A stretch of 64,000 nt of DNA, taken from contig CBDUXT010000002.1 in NCBI GenBank assembly GCA_965371245.1, forward strand, positions 71,963-135,962. The letters run 5' to 3'. How positions within the stretch are numbered: position 1 is the first letter of the stretch; each line of letters starts with the position of its first letter. Position numbers and translations under genes: made by a program. Origin of the DNA: CBDUXT01 sp965371245. Lineage in GTDB: Bacteria > Planctomycetota > Phycisphaerae > UBA1845. This document shows, piece by piece, positions 34,412-43,599 of the stretch. The notes beneath the pieces were generated by a model. It did no database searches. It was not told the origin of the DNA and saw only the letters and a program-made list of their open reading frames with translations.

Positions 34412-35386
34412 TCAGTTGCCGCGCGTGCCCATCGGATCGACCTTGTAGACCTTGGTCTCCAGCGCCCGGTTGTAGCTGGTCCAGTGACTGGTCTGGTCCA
34501 GGTCTTTATCCATGTCCGTTAAGAACATCTGCACCTTGGCGTCGAGGTTGTCGAGGTAGTGAATCGCGGCGGCCTCCGGGATGGCCGGCAGCTTCGGGCT
34601 GCCGAACTCGAAGCGTCCGTGGTGGCTCAAGACAATGTGCTGGAGCAAGACCAATACCTCTGACGGAAAGGGCTCCCCGGTCTTGGCGGCCACCGCCTTG
34701 GCCTTCTCCTCGATCCAGATGACGGCCTGGGTGATGTGGCCGACGAGCTGCCCTTCATCGGAGTAGCCGATGCTGGTGGCGTAGGTCAACTCCTTGGCCT
34801 TGCCGATGTCGTGCAGGAACAGACCGGCCAGCACGAGGTCGAGACTCATCTTGGGGTAAAGCGGGATGACGAGGCGAGCCATCTCCAGCAGCATAAGCGT
34901 GTGTTCAAGAAGCCCGCCGATGTAGGCATGGTGCATGACGGAGGCCGCCGGTGCCCGTCGCACCTGGGACATCAGCGGCTCATCCTCCAGAAACTCGCCG
35001 ATCAAGGCCGACAGGTCGGGGTGCTTGATCTCGCCGAGAATCTCGACCAGACGCGCCCACATGACATCGATGTCCTTGGTCGTGGCGGCCAGGAAATCGG
35101 CGATGTCAAACGAGCCGGGCTCGGCCGGGCGGATGCCGTCTATGATGAACTGAAGGTTTCCTTTGTAGTTCTCGACGCGACCTTTGAACCGCAGGAAGCC
35201 GCCCTCGGGCATCTGTGCGTAGATCGATTCGGTGGCCTGCCACTGCCGGGCGACAAGTTGACCGCTGCGGTCAACCAGGATCGCATGGATGTACAGGCTC
35301 CCCTGAGAGGTCGTGCGCAGATCCTTTGCGCGGATCAGGAACACATCGTCTTCGATGCGATCGCCAGGGCGAAGTTCATTGATCAT
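34412..35386 (-). CDS. OB-fold/HD-domain 3'-5' exoribonuclease (YhaM-like)
   Basis: 324 residues from ATG 35386, which aligns with the start of B. subtilis YhaM (314 residues); the frame is open further up to 35488. The N-terminal OB domain reads IEDDVFLIRAKDLRTTSQGS, then LYIHAILVDRSGQLVARQW and FLRFKGRVENYKGNLQFIID. The HD domain has MHHAYIGGLLEHTLMLLEMA, LAGLFLHDIGKAKEL and VLLQHIVLSHHGRFEFGSPK, which provide the H...HD...H...D metal set. It likely degrades short RNA (or ssDNA). It is 39 nt upstream of gcvPA on the same strand and so may be in the same transcript. Confidence 0.85.
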   Translation of the reverse strand: MINELRPGDRIEDDVFLIRAKDLRTTSQGSLYIHAILVDRSGQLVARQWQATESIYAQMPEGGFLRFKGRVENYKGNLQFIIDGIRPAEPGSFDIADFLAATTKDIDVMWARLVEILGEIKHPDLSALIGEFLEDEPLMSQVRRAPAASVMHHAYIGGLLEHTLMLLEMARLVIPLYPKMSLDLVLAGLFLHDIGKAKELTYATSIGYSDEGQLVGHITQAVIWIEEKAKAVAAKTGEPFPSEVLVLLQHIVLSHHGRFEFGSPKLPAIPEAAAIHYLDNLDAKVQMFLTDMDKDLDQTSHWTSYNRALETKVYKVDPMGTRGN

Positions 35387-35585
35387 GCGGTGGGCCACGT
35401 GTGGCTCCCGTTGGTGGTTGCCAAAACCGTAGGGTAGACTCATTCCATCGAGGTGGCAACCGGCACGGTGGGCTCGTGCGCGGTCCATTGCCCTTGTGGC
35501 GTGGTTTTGACGGACCGGGGCGCGGACCTACAATTGGTCGGCGTTCGGTCGTTGGACCGCCGGGCGGAGTTTGAAATCGAAGGAG

Positions 35586-37808
35586 ATGACGTTGATCCGC
35601 GCAGCGAAACGAGGCGGCCGCGCATGTTTCTTGGGTGTGCTTTCGCTCCTATCATGGCGGGCGCTTCACGCGGAGCCGGGTGCTCAGGATCCATCCGCCC
35701 GCGGCAAGCAGGAGGTCGCCGCGATGCCGGCTGAGGCTCTGCAAAAGCACACGAACCGGCTCATCCACGCCACCAGCCCGTATCTTTTGCAGCACGCGCA
35801 CAACCCCGTCGATTGGTACGAGTGGGGCGACGAGGCCTTCGCAAAGGCCAAAAAAGAGGACAAACCCGTCTTCTTGAGCATCGGCTACTCCGCCTGCCAC
35901 TGGTGCCACGTGATGGAGCACGAAAGCTTCGAACTCGAAGAGGTGGCGGCCGTTCTCAACGAGCATTTCGTCAGCATCAAGGTCGATCGGGAGGAGCGCC
36001 CCGACGTCGATGAGATCTACATGGCCTACACACAGGCGCTCACTCACGGCGGCGGCTGGCCCATGAGCGTTTGGTTGACGCCGGAGGCGGTTCCGTTCCA
36101 CGCCGGCACCTACTTCCCCAAGGATTCGTTCCTGCAGATTCTAAGCGGCGTCGCCGAGACCTGGCGAAACGACCGGGCTCGCATCACCAGCGGAGCGGAC
36201 GGGGCACGCCGATTCTTTTCGAACTGGGCCGCCGATCCCGCGCCGGCGGAAGGGGTGATCTCGATCAAGGCCGTCGATCACGCCGCCTCACAACTGGCGA
36301 ACTACTTCGATCACAAGAAGGGCGGGCTCGGCAGCGGGGGCAACAAGTTCCCGCCCAGCATGGCCATGGATCTTCTGTTGCGCGTTCATCGTCGAACGGG
36401 CGACGCCCAGCTCTTGGCGGCCGTCGAGCTCACGCTGGACAACATGGCTCGCGGCGGCATCTACGACCACGTCGGCGGGGGCATCTGCCGCTACAGCACC
36501 GATCCGGACTGGCTCGTGCCGCACTTCGAGAAAATGCTCTACGACCAGGCCATGGTTAGCTCGATCTTCCTGGATGCCTTTCAGGTAACCCGCAAGTCGC
36601 TTTACGCCGAGACCGTGGCCGGCATCTTCGAGTATGTCATCGCCGACGCGCAGTCTCCGGATGGTGGGTTCTACTCGGCGCGCGACGCGGACAGTGACGG
36701 GCTGGAGGGCGCCTTCTACATCTGGACCGTGGAGGAAGTCCGTAAGGTTCTCGGCGAGGAGGACGGCAAGCTTTTTTGCGCCTATTTCGACGTGAGCGAA
36801 ACCGGCAACTGGTTCGAGCGACTCGGTCATGCGCCTTCGGGTCCGAAGAACATTTTGCACATTCGCAAAACCCCGGAGGCGTTCGCCAAAGCCCATGATA
36901 TCAACCCGAAGGAACTGGCGAGCCGGCTGAAGGGTTGGCTCGAGGCGCTGCGGGCAGTCCGCGCCAAGCGAGTCGCGCCGGCGCTGGACGACAAGATCTT
37001 GACGGGTTGGAACGGGCTGATGATCGCGGGGCTTGCCAAGGGAGGGCGCGTGTTGGGTGAGCCGCGGTACACGCAGGCTGCCGCAAAGGCCGCCCGGTTC
37101 ATCCTCGATCACATGCGGAAGGACGGGCGGCTGTTTCGCACCTATCGAGACGGTCAGGCACGGCTGACCGGCTATCTAAGCGACTACGCCTTCTTGGTCG
37201 AAGGGCTCTTGAATCTCTATGAGGCGACGTTCGACGCGCAATGGCTTACCGAGGCCGTCGCCCTGACCGACCTGTCCATCACTCACTACTTCGACAAGAA
37301 GGGCGGTGCGTTCTTTTTCACCGCGGACGACGGCGAGCGGCTCCTGGCGCGTTCGAAGCAGCCGCGCGACAGTGCGATCCCCTCGGGCAACTCGGTGCAG
37401 GCGATGAATCTCTTGCGGCTGGCGGTTCTGCTGGATCGGAAGGACTATCGAGCGAAGGCCGAGTCCATCTTTCGTGCCTTCGGCTCGCAGGTGGCCGAGT
37501 CGCCCGGGGCGTTCGAGCGCCTGTTGTGCGCGGCGGACTTCTACCACGACCGCGTGCGTGAAATCGCCGTGATCGGCGACCCCGCGCTGCCTGAAACCGT
37601 GAGTCTGTTGCGGACGATCTACGATCGGTATCTCCCGAACAAGGTGGTCGTCGGCGCGTCCGGCGCCGGGGGTGAAACCGACCTACCCCTGTTGAAGGGC
37701 AAGACGCGCCGGAAGGGAAAATCGACGGCCTACGTTTGCGAGGGCTACCGTTGTAAACTGCCGGTGACGACCCCGGCGGAACTGGCTGCGCAGCTCGACG
37801 CGCGTTGA
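35586..37808 (+). CDS. YyaL/SSP411-type thioredoxin-domain protein with a C-terminal (α/α)6 domain, exported
   Basis: About 740 residues. ATG 35586 and TTG 35592 are the candidate starts; AAGGAG is ideally spaced for the TTG. A short signal (ACFLGVLSLLSWRALHA) is present, unlike most cytosolic homologues. The DUF255 thioredoxin-like domain begins HTNRLIHATSPYLLQHAHNP, has GYSACHWCHVMEHESFE (CxxC near 104-107) and HGGGWPMSVWLTP. The rest is an N-acylglucosamine-epimerase/cellobiose-epimerase-like helical barrel: DHVGGGICRYSTDPDW, HFEKMLYDQA and ILTGWNGLMIAGL. The family occurs from bacteria to man; biochemical role unsettled. Confidence 0.88.
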   Translation: MTLIRAAKRGGRACFLGVLSLLSWRALHAEPGAQDPSARGKQEVAAMPAEALQKHTNRLIHATSPYLLQHAHNPVDWYEWGDEAFAKAKKEDKPVFLSIGYSACHWCHVMEHESFELEEVAAVLNEHFVSIKVDREERPDVDEIYMAYTQALTHGGGWPMSVWLTPEAVPFHAGTYFPKDSFLQILSGVAETWRNDRARITSGADGARRFFSNWAADPAPAEGVISIKAVDHAASQLANYFDHKKGGLGSGGNKFPPSMAMDLLLRVHRRTGDAQLLAAVELTLDNMARGGIYDHVGGGICRYSTDPDWLVPHFEKMLYDQAMVSSIFLDAFQVTRKSLYAETVAGIFEYVIADAQSPDGGFYSARDADSDGLEGAFYIWTVEEVRKVLGEEDGKLFCAYFDVSETGNWFERLGHAPSGPKNILHIRKTPEAFAKAHDINPKELASRLKGWLEALRAVRAKRVAPALDDKILTGWNGLMIAGLAKGGRVLGEPRYTQAAAKAARFILDHMRKDGRLFRTYRDGQARLTGYLSDYAFLVEGLLNLYEATFDAQWLTEAVALTDLSITHYFDKKGGAFFFTADDGERLLARSKQPRDSAIPSGNSVQAMNLLRLAVLLDRKDYRAKAESIFRAFGSQVAESPGAFERLLCAADFYHDRVREIAVIGDPALPETVSLLRTIYDRYLPNKVVVGASGAGGETDLPLLKGKTRRKGKSTAYVCEGYRCKLPVTTPAELAAQLDAR

Positions 37809-37929
37809 CAAAGTGTGGCATCGGATTCCAGCCGGCGTCCTGGATTGAGGTGCCGTTCCAGGCCGATAATGCTGCGTGCGGCGGCGCGCCGATCGAGCGG
37901 GCCGAATGCCTCTTAGGAGAGATCCAAAG

Positions 37930-38949
37930 ATGAACGGAGCAAAGCGCGGAACGGCGATCGCCATCGCGGCGGCGCTGTTGGCTTTCCAGGCGGTGCCGTC
38001 GGCCGGGGCTCTGCGCGCTTCGTCCAACAGACCCCCGAGGCTCGAACCGCCCGGTTTCAAATCATCCGAGCAGCGTGCCAAGGTCCGTCCGACCGCCGAA
38101 GATCTGTTGCGGGAGCTGCGCAAGAGGCGTCCTGTTCCCGAGGTGATTCAACCCGTTAGCGTAGCAGGGAGAATCGAAGGCCAGGGCGACCCCGTGCTGG
38201 TTCCCGAGGGAACGTCGGTGGTGGATCGGGTGGGTCGTCTGCGGCGCGACGGGGCGGACTGGGTGTTCATGTCCAAGGCCCAACCCGCCGGCGACAACGC
38301 GCCGACGCGTCTTCTGCCATCCGCGAACCTGGAGGTGATGGTCCGAACGGCGCGCGGGTCGCGCCGCCCGGTCACGTTCGTCGTCTCAGGCGAAATGACG
38401 GTCTTCCAGGGGCGAAACCACCTCTTGATCCGCCACGTGCGAAGGTCGGATCGGGAGGAGCGCGCGGCTCGGGCACGGCTTGCGAAACCGCGGGACCCTG
38501 ATCCTTCGGCGGGCGCCGCTCCCGCGCCGGCGAACGCGAGCGAGCCCGGTTCCGCGGTGGACGTTCTTTCCGTGCTTCAACAGGCCCGTCCGGACGAGCA
38601 ACCCCTGCGTCCCGATCCGCTGCCTGCGCGCGGGCAACGGGAACGCGACGCATCAGCGACACGTACGCTGATTCCGGAGGGCACGCCGATGGTGCGCCGT
38701 CCCGGGCGACTGGTCTTGGACGGACGCTCGTGGGCGTTTGCCTTCGAGTCCGATTCGACGGAGATGCCCGAACCACCGATGCGTGTCCTGGCGAATCTGA
38801 ACACCGAACTCATGGTTCGAGCCGCCGAGGGGGCCATCGCCGGTCAGGTGTTCGTCGTATCCGGAGAGGTCACGCTGTTCGAGGGTGAGAACTACCTGTT
38901 GCCTCGCGTGGCGATGCGCCGGATCGACGCAGGCAACTTCAGAAAGTAG
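37930..38949 (+). CDS. exported hypothetical protein with an internal duplication
   Basis: 339 residues from the ATG at 37930 (TTAGGAGAG upstream). The signal peptide is GTAIAIAAALLAFQAVPSAG. Two homologous modules follow, about residues 95-190 and about 235-330. Each starts (V/T)L(V/I)PEGT, continues with a GR-L...DG-W-F segment, then MRLL/MRVL-x-NLE/NTE-(V/L)MVR and ends FVVSGE(M/V)T-(V/L)F(Q/E)G-NHLL/NYLL. A Pro/Ala-rich linker lies between. The repeated beta-rich unit resembles no enzyme I know; a periplasmic structural or binding role is possible. Upstream is the YyaL-type gene. Confidence 0.65.
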   Translation: MNGAKRGTAIAIAAALLAFQAVPSAGALRASSNRPPRLEPPGFKSSEQRAKVRPTAEDLLRELRKRRPVPEVIQPVSVAGRIEGQGDPVLVPEGTSVVDRVGRLRRDGADWVFMSKAQPAGDNAPTRLLPSANLEVMVRTARGSRRPVTFVVSGEMTVFQGRNHLLIRHVRRSDREERAARARLAKPRDPDPSAGAAPAPANASEPGSAVDVLSVLQQARPDEQPLRPDPLPARGQRERDASATRTLIPEGTPMVRRPGRLVLDGRSWAFAFESDSTEMPEPPMRVLANLNTELMVRAAEGAIAGQVFVVSGEVTLFEGENYLLPRVAMRRIDAGNFRK

Positions 38950-39096
38950 GCGCCGAGTCCATTCGATGTTCTCGCGCGCGGAACCGGCTTGTGCATCCGC
39001 GCTGCGGGCCGTCGAACATGCGATCGGCGGACCAGACGGCTCCGTGACGGTTGCTTTGCCCGAGACGGTCCCTCATTCGGCAGCGAGGCTCCTACC

Positions 39097-39540
39097 ATGA
39101 CCGCGACCGAACTCCTTGAGCAAACGCAAGAAGCACTGACCGTCACGGGTGCTCCCGAGTGGGATTCGATCGATGCATGCGACGGACGAGAGAAGCTTTT
39201 CTTTCTGGATGCCCGGGCGGCTGACGGCGAACCGGTGTGGGCACTGGTACCGGTGGAGCAGGGGGACGAGTTCTCGCCTCTGGACGCCGCCGTGGCCGAG
39301 GCTCTGATCCGCGCACACTGGCAATCCTGGCTGCTGGAGAGAGCCTGGCAGGTCCAGCTCGCCGTACGCAGGCAGAAGCCAAGCTGGCGGCTGGTCGATT
39401 GTCTGGCCTTCTCCGACGGCGGAGGAGACCGGCTCGACGACGACTATCCTTGTGGTGACGATCAGTTGACCATCCTCGGTCAGTCCGTGCTTACCGTCAC
39501 GCGCCACCATCGCCCAGCCCGAGTGCCCGGACCGGTCTAG
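39097..39540 (+). CDS. hypothetical protein
   Basis: 147 residues from the ATG at 39097 (GAGG 8 nt upstream). Acidic N-terminal half (LFFLDARAADGEPVWALVPV), then a helical stretch (VAEALIRAHWQSWLLERAWQ) and LAVRRQKPSWRLVDCLAFSD. It has normal codon use and no signal peptide or TM helix. No family is recognised. Confidence 0.5.
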   Translation: MTATELLEQTQEALTVTGAPEWDSIDACDGREKLFFLDARAADGEPVWALVPVEQGDEFSPLDAAVAEALIRAHWQSWLLERAWQVQLAVRRQKPSWRLVDCLAFSDGGGDRLDDDYPCGDDQLTILGQSVLTVTRHHRPARVPGPV

Positions 39541-39589
39541 CCCCTCGATCGTCCTCACGCCCGGTTTTGTCTGTCCGATCCATCACGCC

Positions 39590-39670
39590 GGGTGGCCCAC
39601 GGCTCTAGCCGTAGGGGACGCCAATGAACGCCGGATTCGTGTCCCCAACCTCTGAAGAGGCGGGCCACCC
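39590..39670. repeat. GGGTGGCCC(A/G)CGGCT palindrome, copy 1
   Basis: The left end GGGTGGCCCACGGCTCTAGC and right end GCGGGCCACCC flank inner arms GTAGGGGACGC and GTCCCCAACC. A second copy at 63908-63980 has the same order (GTGGCCCGTGGCTTTAGCCG, GGGGGACGCGAATCAG, GAGTCCCCCACCTC), differing mostly by compensating changes. Confidence 0.75.
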
Positions 39671-39708
39671 AACTGAACTCGCTGTGGCACCATTACGGGA
39701 GAATCGTC

Positions 39709-39987
39709 GTGAGACTCAATGTCAAGGCGTTTGCACTGACCACCGGAACCATGTGGGGCGCCGGGTTTTTCCTGATGACCTGGTGGATGATCCTCACCGG
39801 CGACGGGAGCGACACCGAGTTCTGGATGGGGCGGTTTTATCTCGGCTATCGTCTCGATCCGGTCGGCAGCCTGATCGGCCTGGCCTGGGCGCTGCCCGAC
39901 GGCTTCATCGGCGGGGCGCTGTTTGCCTGGGTCTACAATTGGTTCGCCGGATCAACCATCCCGCCGACACAGAGCGAGCCGGCGTAA
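39709..39987 (+). CDS. small membrane protein of the planctomycete 'holin-like' type
   Basis: 92 residues from GTG 39709. Two TM helices: FALTTGTMWGAGFFLMTWWM and SLIGLAWALPDGFIGGALFA with WVYNWFAG. Between them is FYLGYRLDPVGS. The helix-turn-helix topology and the LDPVGSLIG...GFIGGALFAW(V/L)YN pattern match small proteins annotated as bacteriophage holins in many Planctomycetes and proteobacteria. A phage function is not supported: there is no lysin or phage gene nearby. Confidence 0.65.
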   Translation: MRLNVKAFALTTGTMWGAGFFLMTWWMILTGDGSDTEFWMGRFYLGYRLDPVGSLIGLAWALPDGFIGGALFAWVYNWFAGSTIPPTQSEPA

Positions 39988-40050
39988 ACGACGCGGCGCC
40001 CTGAGCGCCATTGAGAGCGGTAGGTCGGGTCATCGACCCGGCACCCGCAC

Positions 40051-40983
40051 CTACGGAAAAACCAGCGAGTCGGTGCTGGCCAGCCGTTCGCCCGTTCCTT
40101 CAAACGGCGCAAACGGGTGGGCGCTTCGCTTCCACGGGGATTCACCCCGGACGCGCGACGCGGTGAGCCAGTTATCTGTCGCCACGGTGTAGATGTTGTC
40201 GTGATCGACGCCGACGGTGGGCGTGCGCTCGAAGCTGACGTGCCCGTCGGCGAAGAGAACGTTCTGTCCCTCGCGCGCGTGGTTCCACGAGTTGTAGGGC
40301 TTCCAACTCTTAGGCGAGGCGTCCCACGCCAACGACGGTGGCGGTATCGCGACGGTGGCATCAACATACGGCCCCTTGTCGGCTGCAAGCACCATTCGAT
40401 TGTCCATCCCCTCGTGAGCCCGCGTCCGCTTTGGGCCGAATGGAACCTGGAAGCCATAGCTGATGTTGGCGCGTCCCGTGAAATCGTAGTACGCCTCGAG
40501 GTCGTCCGTTTCGTCCGGTTCGTCTCCACTGGCGGGACAGATGAACTGGCTGACGGTGACGTCACCGCTGCGCACGAGCATCCAAAACGACCGCGTGACC
40601 GAAAGCTGCCTCGCCCCGCCGGGTCCGGACTGCGACGGCAGCGACCGGTCCGGTGAGCGAACAGTACCCCCGCCTCCGCCGGCGTTGACGATGTAATCGA
40701 TGCTTCCAATGCTGGATTCATCGAACGGCGGCGCGGCCCAAGCCTCGTTGTTGTCGTTGGCGTAGATCTTCATCGATGTGCCGATTCCCTTCAGGTTTGC
40801 CGAACAAATAAGCCGCTTAGAGAGGGGCCTGCTCCCGGTGCTCGGTGCCAAGATGAAGAGAGCCAGCACCGCGAGCAACGCCCCCACCCAGATCACGACG
40901 ATCAGCTCGATCAGCGTCAGCCCGCGCCGGTGGGTCGAAGGGTGAAGACGTCTTGATTCAAGGGGTGCGATGGACTTGGTCAT
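40051..40983 (-). CDS. prepilin-type protein with an H-x-DG C-terminal motif
   Basis: 310 residues from the ATG at 40983. The type III signal is HRRGLTLIELIVVIWVGALL: after G the mature protein would start with an L and has E5 and a hydrophobic helix, so it is a substrate for a prepilin peptidase. The C-terminus has NSWNHAREGQNVLFADGHVS. This is close to the H-x9-DG motif of the pseudopilin-like proteins expanded in Planctomycetes, with ten instead of nine residues between H and D. It is likely assembled by or exported through the pilus/T2SS-like machine encoded at 43.6-52.2 kb. Exact role unknown. Confidence 0.8.
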   Translation of the reverse strand: MTKSIAPLESRRLHPSTHRRGLTLIELIVVIWVGALLAVLALFILAPSTGSRPLSKRLICSANLKGIGTSMKIYANDNNEAWAAPPFDESSIGSIDYIVNAGGGGGTVRSPDRSLPSQSGPGGARQLSVTRSFWMLVRSGDVTVSQFICPASGDEPDETDDLEAYYDFTGRANISYGFQVPFGPKRTRAHEGMDNRMVLAADKGPYVDATVAIPPPSLAWDASPKSWKPYNSWNHAREGQNVLFADGHVSFERTPTVGVDHDNIYTVATDNWLTASRVRGESPWKRSAHPFAPFEGTGERLASTDSLVFP

Positions 40984-41334
40984 GGCTTGGGCTCCCGGCA
41001 TCGCGCGTGCAAGATCGAAACGACGCCGGGAACGCGCGCACGCGGACCAGTTCCCCGTCGAACGCCTCGCCACAGAACTTTATGGACCGCGCCGCCCAAA
41101 GAACTGCTCCGCCCCATCGTCGGCTCGGTCAAGCCGCGTAATCATAGGCCGCGCCGGACCCGCATTCCTCTTCCTACCCGAAATCGTTCGCCGGATGTTT
41201 CTTTGAGCGCCTGCAAGAAGGATCTCTCAGGGCCGCGTCCGTGAGGAAGCGGTCCGGCTTCGCGCACAGAATGGCGATCATACGGTCGCGGCTCGGGAGG
41301 GGAGGCAGACGCGCAGATTCAGGCGTGGCGCGCT
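40984..41334. other. 351-nt intergenic region
   Basis: No gene is supported. The frames across it are short and Arg-rich. The promoter of the pilin-like gene must lie at its left end, but I see no clear motif. Confidence 0.4.
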
Positions 41335-42378
41335 CTAGGCCTCGCCGAAGACCGAGAAGCCCCGGGCCACGAGATCCTGTATGTCGATCAAGCCGAGGAC
41401 GCGGCCGTCGTTATCCACCACGGGCAGTTCGTCGATGGCGTGTTCTTGCATGAGGTGCAACGCATCGGTCACCCGGGCATTCATGCCGATGCGTTTCGGG
41501 GATTTGGTCATGACTTTCGATACCGGCGTGTCGCCGATCGGCGTGGTCGAATTGAACAAACGAAAGTAATCTCCGTGGGTGATGATGCCCACGAGGCGCA
41601 TTGAGTCGTCCACGATGCAGGCCGCCCCCGCGCGGCACGTTGCGGCGCAGATCGCCTGATGACACTCGCCCAGGGTCGCCGACTCGGGGACCGTCGGGCA
41701 GTTGCCCCCCCGACGCATGATCTCCGTGGTCTTCATCAGCAGTCGCCCGAGCGCGCCGCCGGGATGGTAGCCGGCGTATTGCTCCGGCTGAACCGCTTTG
41801 AGTTCCATCACGGTAAGGGCGAGCGCGTCGCCCAGCGCCAGCATGGCTGCCGTGGACGAACTGGGCGCCAGCCCCAGCGGGCAGGCTTCCTCGGTTCGCC
41901 CGATGTCCAGCACGAAGTCGGCGTGTCGCGCGGCCGCCGAATCCGGATTGGCCGTCAGAAGGATCACGCGACAGCCCAGCTTCTTGAGCCGGGGCAGCAG
42001 CTCGACCAGTTCGGAGCTGCCGCTCTTGCTTAGCGCCAGCACCACGTCGTCCGGGTGGATCATGCCCAGGTCGCCGTGAAGCGCCTCGACGGGGTGCAAC
42101 CCGAACGAGAGCGTGCCTGTGCTGGCGAGCGTGGCCTGAATCTTGCCGCCGATCAAGCCGGCTTTGCCGACGCCGGTGACGCAGACGCGACCGGCGCAGC
42201 GCAGCACCACATCGACCGCGCCGACAAAGGCGTCACCGAGGAGCGCGTTGGCATCACCGATGGCGGCTGCCTCGGCCGCCATGACGGCCCGACCGCGTGC
42301 GAGGATGGCGCTCTGATCCAGACCGGGTCCCTGGTCTGCGGCGCGGGTGACCTTCTGGCTCGTTTCGGTGGTTTTCAT
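41335..42378 (-). CDS. kdsD: D-arabinose 5-phosphate isomerase (KdsD/KpsF/GutQ family)
   Basis: 347 residues from the ATG at 42378. The SIS domain has GRVCVTGVGKAGLIGGKIQA, the LHPVEALHGDLGMIHPDD stretch and ALSKSGSSELVELLP, then ILLTANPDSAAARHADFVL and AVQPEQYAGYHPGGALGR. Two CBS domains follow: PTVPESATLGECHQAI...GIITHGDYFR and VSKVMTKSPKRIGMNA...LIDIQDLVARG. This is the standard layout of the isomerase that makes arabinose 5-phosphate from ribulose 5-phosphate for Kdo synthesis. Together with the hldE-like and lptF-like genes it supports a Kdo/heptose LPS. Confidence 0.9.
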   Translation of the reverse strand: MKTTETSQKVTRAADQGPGLDQSAILARGRAVMAAEAAAIGDANALLGDAFVGAVDVVLRCAGRVCVTGVGKAGLIGGKIQATLASTGTLSFGLHPVEALHGDLGMIHPDDVVLALSKSGSSELVELLPRLKKLGCRVILLTANPDSAAARHADFVLDIGRTEEACPLGLAPSSSTAAMLALGDALALTVMELKAVQPEQYAGYHPGGALGRLLMKTTEIMRRGGNCPTVPESATLGECHQAICAATCRAGAACIVDDSMRLVGIITHGDYFRLFNSTTPIGDTPVSKVMTKSPKRIGMNARVTDALHLMQEHAIDELPVVDNDGRVLGLIDIQDLVARGFSVFGEA

Positions 42379-42412
42379 GACGGCGGCATTATGCTTGGAC
42401 CGGCGGACAAGC

Positions 42413-43408
42413 TCAACCAGGGGAAGAGCCGCCCTTCCGGGTCGGCTTATGGGGCGCCGGGCGGCGGGTCGAAATCGCCGATCGAGCCACGCCGGCACGC
42501 ACGAGCGCTTCCACGGCCGATCCGAGGGCGTCGGTGCCGACGTCCGTTTCGGCGTGAAGGATCAGGCGTCTGGTTTGTGCCCTCGCACCGGCCACCCCGA
42601 CAGCCTTGGCCACGTCGCCGGGTGTCACAGGCTTCCCTTCGCGGCGAATCGCGCCGTCGCGTGACACGTCGAAGACGGCCACCCGGCTGATCAGAAGCGT
42701 GCAGGGCGTACCGATGGGTGGAATTCGCTCCGTGTTCGCCTCCAGCCAAAGCAACTCGTTGTCGGCGCTCTTCAGCGCTCCGACGGAGATCAGCGCGGTG
42801 TCAAAATCGACGACGCATACGACGGTCCCATCCGCGTCGGCGCCGAACCGCCCGCCTGCGTAGGACTTCGAGCCGGCGAACACCCAATCAATCCATTCGG
42901 GCGGCCGCTTTTGTTTCACGCGGCGCATCCAGTGTTCGATGGGAACCAGCCGGGCTTGGTCGCGGTCACGAAAGCGAACCCGCAGATCCAGCGGCGTGCC
43001 TTTCGGTGGGAAGGAAACGTCGAGCGCTTCGTCGTAGCGGACCGGCGTACCCGGTTCGAGTCCCGCCAGCCCCATGGCCTGAAAGATGTGCATCGGTCTG
43101 GCGGACACCACCACAACGCTCTCGTGCTCGCGTGTCCGTGGGCTACAGGCGAAGAGCTCGAGCGGTCCGGCTCGAAACACGACCTTCGCGTCAACCTCTA
43201 CGGTCTGGTTCGGCCAATCAATCCGCACACCCGGCGCGAAGTCCTTTACGTGTGGCGTGCCCTGAACCACCTGGGCTGGATAGGCGAAGGATGACGCATC
43301 GCCGCAGGCGAGCATAACCGCGAGAAGCGTCGCACAACGCAAAGGGCTAAGTCGCCGAGATTGGGTGGGGGATCGCATCATCCTGGACAAGATAGGCCAA
43401 CGCGCCAT
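42413..43408 (-). CDS. exported YdjY-domain protein
   Basis: 331 residues from ATG 43408; ATGs at 43381 and 43378 are also possible. The signal core is LRCATLLAVMLACGDASSFA. The YdjY-like domain covers about residues 45-245: GVRIDWPNQTVEVDAKVVFR, GPLELFACSPRTREHESVVV, HIFQAMGLAGLEPGTPV, FAGSKSY and TVVCVVDFDTALISVGAL. The last about 80 residues (TRRLILHAETDVGTDALGSA) recall the periplasmic domain of ExbD/TolR-like proteins. It lies between the secretin and kdsD genes on the same strand. Function unknown. Confidence 0.7.
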   Translation of the reverse strand: MARWPILSRMMRSPTQSRRLSPLRCATLLAVMLACGDASSFAYPAQVVQGTPHVKDFAPGVRIDWPNQTVEVDAKVVFRAGPLELFACSPRTREHESVVVVSARPMHIFQAMGLAGLEPGTPVRYDEALDVSFPPKGTPLDLRVRFRDRDQARLVPIEHWMRRVKQKRPPEWIDWVFAGSKSYAGGRFGADADGTVVCVVDFDTALISVGALKSADNELLWLEANTERIPPIGTPCTLLISRVAVFDVSRDGAIRREGKPVTPGDVAKAVGVAGARAQTRRLILHAETDVGTDALGSAVEALVRAGVARSAISTRRPAPHKPTRKGGSSPG

Positions 43409-43476
43409 GGGCAGGTGGTACCGTGCTCTACAAGTCTTGCGATTGCCTAGGGCGCATGCTTGAACTTGCGCGGAGT

Positions 43477-43500
43477 CCGCGCGGGCTGAAGCCCGCGGCT
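43477..43500. repeat. GC palindrome, copy 2 of the CCGCGGGCTTCAGCCCGCG type
   Basis: It reads CCGCGCGGGCTGAAGCCCGC plus four bases, the reverse complement of the element at 2458-2479 over about 24 nt. It is in the 191-nt gap between the secretin gene and the YdjY-domain gene. Confidence 0.7.
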
Positions 43501-43599
43501 CAGAGCCGATGTATGGTTGCATGATTCATGAAACGCGGCACCAGCACACGCACGCCGACTGAAAACTGACAACTGAAAAGTGTCAACTGCGCAGCCCTG

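Noticed and set aside
39709..39987. Holin of a prophage
   Set aside because: No phage structural, lysis or integration genes are nearby, and this family name is applied to ordinary small membrane proteins in Planctomycetes.
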